This document shows, piece after piece, positions 1 to 6,116 of a stretch of DNA of 10,328 nucleotides (position 1 is its first letter; every line of letters starts with the position of its first letter). Made by a program: the position numbers and the translations under genes. Source of the DNA: an uncultured Thermoleophilia bacterium. Lineage in GTDB: Bacteria > Actinomycetota > Thermoleophilia > UBA2241. A model generated the notes under the pieces. It was not told the origin of the DNA. It made no database searches and saw only the letters and a list, made by a program, of their open reading frames with translations. The stretch covers positions 1-10,328 of the forward strand of contig CAIXSE010000598.1 in assembly GCA_903921965.1 (NCBI GenBank). The letters are read 5' to 3'.

Positions 1-1239
1 AACACGATGGCGCGCGGCCACTCCGGCGTGCGCGCCGAGTGCGCCGAGATGGTCGCGGCGATGCTCAACGCCGACATCGTCCCGTGGGTGCCGTCGCGGG
101 GCTCGCTGGGCGCCTCCGGCGACCTCGCCCCGTCCGCGCACCTCGTGCTGGCGATGATGGGCGAGGGCGAGCTGCTGACCGAGGACGGACGGCGCGAGCC
201 GAGCGGGCCTGCGCTGCAGGCCGCCGGGCTCGCGCCCCTCGTGCTCGAGGCCAAGGAGGGCCTCAGCCTGCTGAACGGCACGCAGTTCATGGCGGCCATC
301 GGCTGCCTGGCGCTCGCCGACGGCGAGGCGCTCCTGGACTCCGCCGACCTGATCGGCGCGATGAGTCTGGAGGGCCTGCGCGCCTCCGTCGGCCCCTTCC
401 AGGAGCGCATCCAGGAGCTGCGGCCGATCCCGGGCCAGCTCACGACCGCCCGGCACGTGCGCGCCGCCACCGAGGGCAGCGCCATCATGCTGAGCCACCT
501 GAACTGCGACAAGGTGCAGGACGCCTACTCGCTGCGCTGCATCCCGCAGGTGCACGGCGCCTGCCGCGACGCGCTGCGCTGGCTGCGCGAGGTCCTCGCC
601 GTCGAGGTCGACGCCGTGACCGACAACCCGCTCGTGTTCCCCGAGAGCGGCGAGATCATCTCGGCCGGCAACTTCCACGGCGAGCCGCTCGCCCTGGCGC
701 TCGACCTCGCGGCGATGGCGGTGAGCGAGATCGCCAGCATCAGCGAGCGCCGCACCTTCCGCATGCTGACCAGCTCGCTCTCGGAGCTCCCGCCCTTCCT
801 CACCACCGACAGCGGCCTGAACAACGGCTACATGATCGCCCAGTACACGGCCGCCGCGCTGGTCGCCGAGAACAAGGTGCTGTGCCACCCGGCGAGCGTC
901 GACTCCATCCCCAGCTCGGGCGACCAGGAGGACCACGTGAGCATGGGCATGACGGCCGCGCTCAAGCTGCGCGACGTGCTGCGCAACGCGCAGGCGGTGC
1001 TCGGCATCGAGGCGCTCTGCGCGGCGCAGGCCATCGACCTGCTGGCACCTCTCGAGCCCGGCGTCGGGACCAGGGCCGGTCGCGACCTCGTGAGGACCTT
1101 CGCGCCCACGCTCGAACGGGACCGGTACCTGGCGCCCGAGCTGGAGGCCGCCGCGCGGGCCGTGGCGTCCGGTGAGCTCGCCGCCATCGTGCGCGAGTAC
1201 ACGACGGCCCGCGGCGACGTCTCCGCGGAAGGGGTCTGA
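1..1239 (+). CDS. hutH: Histidine ammonia-lyase, 5' end outside window
   Basis: Histidine ammonia-lyase removes ammonia from L-histidine to give urocanate, the first step of cytoplasmic histidine breakdown. The reading frame is open from the first base, and the ATG at 7 lies inside a conserved stretch (RGHSGVR), so it is not the start; about 105 N-terminal residues are missing compared with the usual ~510. Counting from that ATG, the Ala-Ser-Gly that cyclises to the MIO electrophile is at 36-38 (GSLGASGDLAP). Other active-site matches to the Pseudomonas enzyme are N90 (LLNGTQ), Q171/Y174/R177 (VQDAYSLRC), F223 (AGNFHGEP) and E309 (DQEDHVSMG). The usual SANQEDH motif reads SGDQEDH, a small departure. 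The N-terminal catalytic Tyr and His lie outside the window. Together these favour a histidine rather than phenylalanine/tyrosine lyase. No urocanase or imidazolonepropionase gene is visible; they may lie upstream. The stop TGA (1237-1239) is one base before the next ATG. Confidence 0.93.
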   Translation, partial: NTMARGHSGVRAECAEMVAAMLNADIVPWVPSRGSLGASGDLAPSAHLVLAMMGEGELLTEDGRREPSGPALQAAGLAPLVLEAKEGLSLLNGTQFMAAIGCLALADGEALLDSADLIGAMSLEGLRASVGPFQERIQELRPIPGQLTTARHVRAATEGSAIMLSHLNCDKVQDAYSLRCIPQVHGACRDALRWLREVLAVEVDAVTDNPLVFPESGEIISAGNFHGEPLALALDLAAMAVSEIASISERRTFRMLTSSLSELPPFLTTDSGLNNGYMIAQYTAAALVAENKVLCHPASVDSIPSSGDQEDHVSMGMTAALKLRDVLRNAQAVLGIEALCAAQAIDLLAPLEPGVGTRAGRDLVRTFAPTLERDRYLAPELEAAARAVASGELAAIVREYTTARGDVSAEGV

Positions 1240-1240
1240 G

Positions 1241-1309
1241 ATGACGGACGCGCGTGTCCCGCGCGACGCGGCCGTCGTCGTGCCGGACCGACGGAGGCCT
1301 TGGCCGTGA
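1241..1309 (+). CDS. 22-codon mini-ORF coupling hutH to ftcD
   Basis: This short frame (MTDARVPRDAAVVVPDRRRP, then WP) fills the whole hutH-ftcD gap. A GAAGGGG at 1228-1234 sits six bases before its ATG, the ATG follows the hutH stop TGA after one base, and its own TGA overlaps the GTG start of ftcD in a GTGA. That arrangement would let ribosomes pass from hutH to ftcD. I do not recognise the peptide. It may be a translated linker, the remnant of a deleted hut gene, or chance. Confidence 0.3.
   Translation: MTDARVPRDAAVVVPDRRRPWP
1292..1297 (+). promoter_or_regulatory. Ribosome binding site that sets the ftcD start
   Basis: CGGAGG here has its GGAGG core eight bases before GTG 1306 but only two bases before an in-frame TTG at 1300. 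The spacing therefore favours GTG 1306 as the ftcD start, which gives the family-like N-terminus MTLIECIPNFSEGR. Confidence 0.7.
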
Positions 1310-2208
1310 CCCTCATCGAGTGCATCCCCAACTTCAGCGAGGGCCGCAGGCCCGCGGTCATCGCCGCGGTCGCGGGAGAGGTGGAGGGCGTCGACGGGGT
1401 CAGCCTGCTGGACGTGCAGAGCGATGCGGCGCACAACCGCTGCGTCGTGTCCTTCGTCGGTCACGAGGGCCCGATCGTCGAGGCGGCGTTCCGTGCCATC
1501 AGGAAGGCGTCGGAGCTCATCGACCTGAACGGGCACGAGGGAGCACACCCGCGCTTCGGAGCCACCGACGTCTGCCCCTTCGTGCCATTGCGCTCCGAGG
1601 AGATGCCCGTGTGCGTCGACGCCGCCCGCGCGCTCGCGAGGCGCGTCGCCGGTGAGCTCGCGATCCCCGCGTTCCTCTACGAGGACGCCGCGAACGTCCC
1701 GGAGCGCAGGAACCTGGCCGTCATCCGCGGCAAGGGCTTCGAGGAGATGCGCGAGGTCATCGGCAGCGCACCGGCCAAGACGCCGGACGAGGGCGAGGCT
1801 CGCGTCCATGCGACCGCGGGAGCGGTCGCCATCGGCGCCCGCTTCCCGCTCATCGCCTTCAACGTGAACCTCGACAGCGACGACCTCGAGTTGGCGAAGC
1901 GGATCGCCGTCGAGATCCGCGAGAAGGACGGCGGCATGAAGTGCGTCAAGGCCATCGGTCTGCGGCTGGAGGACGGCGCCGCGCAGGTGTCGATGAACCT
2001 CACGGACTACCGCGTGACCTCGCCGTCCGACGTGGTCGCCGCCATCGGCGAGAAGGCCGCGGCGGCCGGCGTGGCGATCCGCGAGAGCGAGGTCGTCGGC
2101 CTGCTCCCGCAGGACGTCCTGGTGCGCCTCGCTCGGGAGGCGCTGCACGCGAAGGACTTCGCCCGCGAGCAGGTGCTCGAGGCGCAAGTGCTGGACACGC
2201 TGCTGTGA
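1306..2208 (+). CDS. ftcD: Glutamate formimidoyltransferase (monofunctional)
   Basis: This enzyme moves the formimino group of N-formimino-L-glutamate, the histidine breakdown product, onto tetrahydrofolate, giving glutamate and 5-formimino-THF. The 300-residue protein opens with the family signature TLIECIPNFSEGR. It carries GAHPRFGATDVCPFVPL at 79-95, whose H81 matches the catalytic histidine of the porcine formiminotransferase domain, and FLYEDAA at 123-129. The N subdomain spans about 1-178 and the C subdomain about 179-300. The protein ends there, without the cyclodeaminase domain of the ~540-residue animal enzyme, so release of ammonia from formimino-THF needs a separate FchA-type protein not seen here. 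GTG 1306 is chosen over TTG 1300 on ribosome-binding-site spacing. Its TGA overlaps the next start (GTGA, 2205-2208). Its position beside hutH fits the formiminoglutamate route of histidine use. Confidence 0.92.
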   Translation: MTLIECIPNFSEGRRPAVIAAVAGEVEGVDGVSLLDVQSDAAHNRCVVSFVGHEGPIVEAAFRAIRKASELIDLNGHEGAHPRFGATDVCPFVPLRSEEMPVCVDAARALARRVAGELAIPAFLYEDAANVPERRNLAVIRGKGFEEMREVIGSAPAKTPDEGEARVHATAGAVAIGARFPLIAFNVNLDSDDLELAKRIAVEIREKDGGMKCVKAIGLRLEDGAAQVSMNLTDYRVTSPSDVVAAIGEKAAAAGVAIRESEVVGLLPQDVLVRLAREALHAKDFAREQVLEAQVLDTLL

Positions 2209-3380
2209 GCTCACCCGATCCCGCGGCCCAGGCCGTCTCCGCCCACGTCGCCGGCGGCCGGATCCTCATCACCGGCATCCGGCTCACGCCGCTCTTCCTG
2301 GCCTTCAAGGAGCCGTATCACTGGGCCGGGCGGGTCGACCACGGGTCGCCCGTCGTGCTGGTGGAGGTCGAGACCGACGCCGGGATCACCGGCGTCGGCG
2401 AGTCGGTCTCGTCGCTCGCCGCCGAGATGACCACGGCCGCGTTCCGCGCCGTCGAGCCCCTGCTGCTGGGGCAGCCCGTCCACGACGTGGCCCGGCTGGT
2501 GCACGAGGCGCGGTACCTCGGGACATTCAACCACACGCCGTGGTTCGCCGACTTCGTGCTGGCGGGTCTCGAGATGGCGCTGTGGGACGCGATCGGCAAG
2601 GCCGCCGGCCAGCCGGTGTACCGGCTCCTCGGCGGCGCGGTGCGGAGTGAGGTCGACTACTTCGGCTTCGTCCAGGGCGACACCACCGACGAGCTCGTGG
2701 AGGACGCCGCCGACCTGGCCGCCGCCGGGTACGGCGTCATCTACCTCAAGGTCGGCCGCGGCGACGAGGCCGACGTGCGCAACACGGCGGCCGTGCGCGA
2801 AGCCATCGGCGGCCGCCGCCTGCGCGTGGACCCCAACTGCGCCTGGAGCGTGCCGGACGCGATCCGCATGATCCACGCGCTCGAGCCCTTCGGCCTCGAC
2901 TGGGTGGAGCAGCCGACCACGCTCCTCAGCGTGACGGCGCTGCGCCAGGTCAAGGAGGCCGTTCACGTGCCCGTCGCAGCCGACCAGGCGGTGCTCACCG
3001 AGCACGACGTCTACGACTTCGTCCGGCAGCGCGCCTGCGACGCCGTCTGCCTGTCGGCGCACGAGGCCGGCGGCCTGCTGGCCTTCGGCCGGGCCGCCGC
3101 CATCGCCGGCGCGGCCGGCGTCCCCATCTGCCTGCACGGCCAGAGCGTGAGCGGCATCACCGACGCGGCGCAGCACCACCTCGGCCTGAGCACGCCGAAC
3201 CTGACGGACGGCAACCAGATCATGCACCAGCTGCTGGTGGAGGACATCGTGACGGCGCCCGATCTGGCGCCGAAGCAGGGCAAGATCGGGCTCATCGACG
3301 CGCCGGGGCTCGGCGTGGAGCTCGACCGCGACGCGGTCGCACGGGCCGCCGAGCGCTATCGGAAGGGTGGTCTTTCGTGA
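2205..3380 (+). CDS. Enolase-superfamily (mandelate racemase/muconate lactonizing) enzyme, substrate unknown
   Basis: This is a 391-residue member of the enolase superfamily, whose enzymes abstract a proton alpha to a carboxylate using a bound Mg ion; members racemise, dehydrate or cycloisomerise acids. An N-terminal capping domain (about 22-145, with GVGES at 63-67) is followed by the TIM barrel. Predicted metal ligands are D209 (RVDPN), E235 (DWVEQP) and D260 (AADQ). The usual KxK of strand two reads Y180-L181-K182, so the first lysine is absent. The strand-six base, normally Lys or Asp, aligns with S284 (VCLSAHEAGG). H311 (CLHGQS) lies near the end of strand seven. This unusual set argues against plain two-base racemisation and prevents a substrate call. 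GTG 2205 overlaps the ftcD stop, and the stop overlaps the next start in another GTGA. Residues 1-20 precede the conserved core, so a later start cannot be excluded. Confidence 0.85.
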   Translation: MSSPDPAAQAVSAHVAGGRILITGIRLTPLFLAFKEPYHWAGRVDHGSPVVLVEVETDAGITGVGESVSSLAAEMTTAAFRAVEPLLLGQPVHDVARLVHEARYLGTFNHTPWFADFVLAGLEMALWDAIGKAAGQPVYRLLGGAVRSEVDYFGFVQGDTTDELVEDAADLAAAGYGVIYLKVGRGDEADVRNTAAVREAIGGRRLRVDPNCAWSVPDAIRMIHALEPFGLDWVEQPTTLLSVTALRQVKEAVHVPVAADQAVLTEHDVYDFVRQRACDAVCLSAHEAGGLLAFGRAAAIAGAAGVPICLHGQSVSGITDAAQHHLGLSTPNLTDGNQIMHQLLVEDIVTAPDLAPKQGKIGLIDAPGLGVELDRDAVARAAERYRKGGLS

Positions 3381-4393
3381 AGGTCCTGATCGCCGACCAG
3401 AAGCTGGTCACCGAGGTCTACCCGATGGAGGAGGCCATCCGGACCATGCGCACGGCGCTGACCATGCTCGCCGAGGGCGACGTGGTCATGCCGCTGAGGA
3501 CGATGCTGGCGCTGCCGCGGGGCGACGCCGTCATGGGCCTCATGCCGTCGTACATGGGCGGTCTCGAGGCGGTGGGCGTCAAGGTCGTCGCGGCGTTCCC
3601 CGCCAACTTCGGCACCGAGTACGACACGCACCAGGGGGTCGTGCTGTTCTTCGACACCGAGCGCGGCCTGCTGCGCGCCATCGTGGACGCCACCTCGATC
3701 ACCGCCATCCGCACCGCCGCCGTCAGCGGTCTGGTGACCGATCTGCTGGCGAAGCCGGACGCGGGCGACCTGGCGATCATCGGCGCGGGCACGCAGGCGA
3801 CCACGCACCTGGAGGCCATGCGCGCCGTGCGGCCCGTCCGCAGGGTGCGCGTGTTCAGCGTGCCGGCCGAAAGCGCGACCGCCTTCGCGGAGCGCGAGTC
3901 GCGTCGCACCGGCCTGCCTGTCGAGGCGGTCGCGACGGCCCAGGAGGCGGTCGCCGGCGCCGACCTGATCTGCACCACGACCACGTCCGCCGAGCCCGTC
4001 GTGCAGGGTGCCTGGGTCGCCCCCGGCGCTCACGTCAACGCGGTCGGCGCGTACAACCCGGCGACACGCGAGCTCGACTCGGAGCTCGTTGCGAAGGCGC
4101 GGCTCTATGCCGACCGCCGCGAGTCCATGCTCAGCGAGGCCGGCGAGTTCCTCATCCCCAAGGGCGAGGGCCTGTTCGGCGACGAGCACATCGTCGGCGA
4201 GATCGGCGAGCTGCTCACCGGAAACGCGGCCGGCAGGACGTCGGCCGCCGACGTGACGCTGTTCAAGTCGCTCGGCATCGCGATCGAGGATCTGGCGTCC
4301 GCGCAGCGCGTCTACGAGGTCTGCAAGGAGCGCGACCTCGGCACGTGGGTCGACATCGGCGGCACGCACTTCGGCGGGGCGGTGGAGGACTGA
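3377..4393 (+). CDS. Ornithine cyclodeaminase/mu-crystallin family protein
   Basis: This NAD(P)-dependent family includes ornithine cyclodeaminase (ornithine to proline), archaeal alanine dehydrogenase, and mu-crystallin, a ketimine reductase. The 338-residue protein has the family length. K69 (GVKVVAAFP) and R112 (TAIRTAAVSG) match the substrate-binding Lys and Arg of the Pseudomonas cyclodeaminase. The Rossmann nucleotide loop is GAGTQA at 136-141. The catalytic Asp of true cyclodeaminases (NAVGGDCP, D228 in Pseudomonas) aligns with Y226 in NAVGAYNP, a region that instead resembles mu-crystallin (NAVGASRP). I therefore infer an imine reductase or amino-acid dehydrogenase rather than a classic ornithine cyclodeaminase. 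GTG 3377 overlaps the previous stop, with GGAAGGG upstream at 3361-3367. Its own stop is one base before the next GTG. Its place beside the racemase-family and MttB genes suggests work on the same substrate. Confidence 0.85.
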   Translation: MKVLIADQKLVTEVYPMEEAIRTMRTALTMLAEGDVVMPLRTMLALPRGDAVMGLMPSYMGGLEAVGVKVVAAFPANFGTEYDTHQGVVLFFDTERGLLRAIVDATSITAIRTAAVSGLVTDLLAKPDAGDLAIIGAGTQATTHLEAMRAVRPVRRVRVFSVPAESATAFAERESRRTGLPVEAVATAQEAVAGADLICTTTTSAEPVVQGAWVAPGAHVNAVGAYNPATRELDSELVAKARLYADRRESMLSEAGEFLIPKGEGLFGDEHIVGEIGELLTGNAAGRTSAADVTLFKSLGIAIEDLASAQRVYEVCKERDLGTWVDIGGTHFGGAVED

Positions 4394-4394
4394 C

Positions 4395-4667
4395 GTGACG
4401 GTCGCGCCGTACCCCGAGCTCCTCAACGACGTCTTCGGGCCGGTCATGCGGCCCGGCTCCAGTCCGCACACCGCCGGGCCGTGCCGCCTCGGCGACCTGG
4501 CCGGCCGCCTGCTCGGCGAGCCGGTCGCGAAGCTCCGCGTCGAGCTCGACGAGCTCGGCTCCTTCGCCGGCACGTTCGGCATCATGGCCGAGGACAGGGC
4601 TCGCCGCCATCGCGCGCCGGCTGTGAGCGGCGCGGCACACCAGACCCAGTGGAGGACAGCATCGTGA
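4395..4667 (+). pseudogene. L-serine dehydratase N-terminal fragment, truncated, still an open 90-codon frame
   Basis: Residues 6-62 align without gaps to the N-terminus (beta-chain domain) of iron-sulfur L-serine ammonia-lyases, which turn serine into pyruvate and ammonia. The key run FGPVMRPGSSPHTAGP matches the family pattern (L/F)GP(I/V)M-x-GPSSSHTAGP, but GP is swapped to PG and the Ser before His is Pro. After GSFAGTFG (55-62) the homology stops, so about 400 residues or more, including the iron-sulfur catalytic part, are missing. Codon use breaks at the same place: of codons 1-67 only one ends in A or T, while 6 of codons 68-90 do. The frame still has a GGAGG (4384-4388) six bases before its GTG, and its stop overlaps the mttB start (GTGA). 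It is either a deletion remnant kept as a coupling element or a genuine small protein; I favour the remnant. Confidence 0.65.
4651..4655 (+). promoter_or_regulatory. Ribosome binding site for the first mttB-family gene
   Basis: GGAGG lies eight bases before GTG 4664. This supports that start over ATG 4706, which has no Shine-Dalgarno sequence and directly follows a GC hairpin. Confidence 0.7.
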
Positions 4668-6115
4668 GCACTGCAGGCCCCGGGCCGGGGCTCCGCCCCG
4701 GCCACATGACGTACCTGACCGACGCGGACAAGGCGGCCATCTACGACGCCGCCCTGGAGATCATGGCCACCGTCGGCCAGCGCGTGAGACACACACCGTC
4801 CCTGGAGCTGCTGCGCGACGCCGGCTGCGAGGTGGACGGCGACCTCGTACGGGTGCCGCGCGAGCTCGTGGAGCAGGCGCGCAGCACCGCCCCCGCCGTC
4901 GTGGAGGTCTACGACCGCGACGGCGAGCCCGCGATGTCCCTCGGCCGCCACAACGTCTACTTCGGCAACGGCTCCGCGGTCACCAACGTCTACGACCTGG
5001 AGACCGGCGAGCACCGGCCCACCGTCCTCGCCGACGGCGTGATGGCGGCTCGCCTCATCGACGCGCTCCCGAACATCGACTTCATCATGTCGTACGCGCA
5101 TCCGGGCGACTGCGACCCGCACGTGGCGCTGCTGGCGAGCTTCCGCGCCATGGTCGAGAACACCACCAAGCCGCCGGTGGTCGTGGCCGAGAACGCCGGC
5201 GACCTGGAGGCCATGTGGCGCGTGGCCTGCGAGGTGCGCGGCGGCGAGGAAGAGCTGCGCGTCAAGCCGTACTTCGTGCTCTACGGGGAGCCCACGAGCG
5301 CCCTGCTGCACCCCCAGGAGGCACTGGCCAAGCTCGTCTTCTGCGCGGACAAGGGCATCCCCGGGCTGTACTCCACATCTCCGCTCGCCGGCGGCACCGC
5401 GCCCATCACCGTGGCGGGGCACATCGCCCAGGGCACGGCCGAATCCTTGCTCGGCCTCGTCGTCCACCAGCTGCGTCGGCCGGGCGCGCCGTTCATCTAC
5501 GGCGTCGGCCCCGCCGTGCTCGACATGGCGACCATGCAGTCCGCCTACAACGCGCCCGAGTACTACCTCGGCTACGTGTGCATGGTGGAGCTGGCCCGGT
5601 GGATGGACCTTCCCAACTGGGGCTACGCCGGCACCACCGACGCTCAGGTCGTGGACGCGCAGGCGGGCATGGAGGGTTCGGAGGCCATCATGCTCAGTCT
5701 GGGCGTCGGCTCGAACCTGAACCACGACATCGGCTACATGGACTTCGGGATGACCGCCTCCCTTGAGCTCGTCGTGATGATGGACGAGTGCGTCGCCCGC
5801 CTCCGTCGCCTGTTCGCCGGCGTCCAGGTGGACGAGGAGACGCTGGCCGTGGACGTCGTGCGCCAGGTCGGACCCGGCGGCGACTTCCTGACGGCGAAGC
5901 ACACCAAGCGGCACGTGCGCTCAGGGCAGTGGCGTCCGACCATCATCAACCGCCAGGGGCACGTGCGCTGGCTCGAGGAGGGCGGGCTCGACCTGCGTGA
6001 GAAGGCCCGCCGCAAGGCCCTGAAGCTGCTCGCCGAGCACGAGCCGGCGCGGCTGCGCGAGGAGGTCAGAGCCCGCATCGACGCCATCGTGGACGGCTTC
6101 GAACCTGAGGCCTGA
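4664..6115 (+). CDS. Trimethylamine methyltransferase (MttB) family protein, non-pyrrolysine, copy 1
   Basis: MttB-family proteins move a methyl group from a methylated amine to a corrinoid protein. The founding archaeal trimethylamine enzyme uses pyrrolysine; the many bacterial members without it include demethylases of glycine betaine, proline betaine and carnitine. This 483-residue protein is of family length and contains no in-frame TAG. Family traits are LEIMATVG near 31-38, the C-terminal half TDAQVVDAQAG (325-335), GSNLNHDIGYMDFGMTAS (349-366), and the late signature VRQVGPGGDFLTAKHT (399-414). No membrane segment or signal peptide is evident, so it should be cytoplasmic. The corrinoid partner and the methyl acceptor enzyme (MtgA-like) are not in the window. 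GTG 4664 overlaps the stop of the serine-dehydratase fragment and has an ideal GGAGG. Its stop is one base before the second copy. The substrate is unknown; a quaternary amine is my best guess. Confidence 0.88.
   Translation: MSTAGPGPGLRPGHMTYLTDADKAAIYDAALEIMATVGQRVRHTPSLELLRDAGCEVDGDLVRVPRELVEQARSTAPAVVEVYDRDGEPAMSLGRHNVYFGNGSAVTNVYDLETGEHRPTVLADGVMAARLIDALPNIDFIMSYAHPGDCDPHVALLASFRAMVENTTKPPVVVAENAGDLEAMWRVACEVRGGEEELRVKPYFVLYGEPTSALLHPQEALAKLVFCADKGIPGLYSTSPLAGGTAPITVAGHIAQGTAESLLGLVVHQLRRPGAPFIYGVGPAVLDMATMQSAYNAPEYYLGYVCMVELARWMDLPNWGYAGTTDAQVVDAQAGMEGSEAIMLSLGVGSNLNHDIGYMDFGMTASLELVVMMDECVARLRRLFAGVQVDEETLAVDVVRQVGPGGDFLTAKHTKRHVRSGQWRPTIINRQGHVRWLEEGGLDLREKARRKALKLLAEHEPARLREEVRARIDAIVDGFEPEA
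4683..4703 (+). repeat. Perfect 9-bp GC inverted repeat just inside the first mttB-family gene
   Basis: GGCCGGGGC at 4683-4691 and GCCCCGGCC at 4695-4703 pair perfectly around a TCC loop, 19 bases downstream of the GTG start. It encodes a Gly/Pro-rich stretch (about residues 7-14) before the conserved part of the protein begins at MTYLT. In mRNA this would be a strong hairpin near the initiation site. Any control role is inference; GC-rich coding DNA makes such repeats by chance. Confidence 0.4.
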
Positions 6116-6116
6116 G

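Noticed and set aside
1..1239. Ergothionase-type activity for the lyase, supplying trimethylamine to the MttB proteins
   Set aside because: Attractive in context, but the protein keeps the canonical histidine ammonia-lyase active-site residues and the MIO motif; nothing in the sequence supports ergothioneine as substrate.
1300..1302. TTG as the start of ftcD
   Set aside because: Only two bases separate it from the GGAGG, while GTG 1306 has eight, and the family N-terminus fits the latter.
3356..5914. An 852-codon open frame on the minus strand opposite the cyclodeaminase-family and first MttB genes
   Set aside because: It is a shadow frame caused by high third-position GC; its Val/His/Gly/Arg-rich translation has no family features, while the + strand has recognisable proteins throughout.
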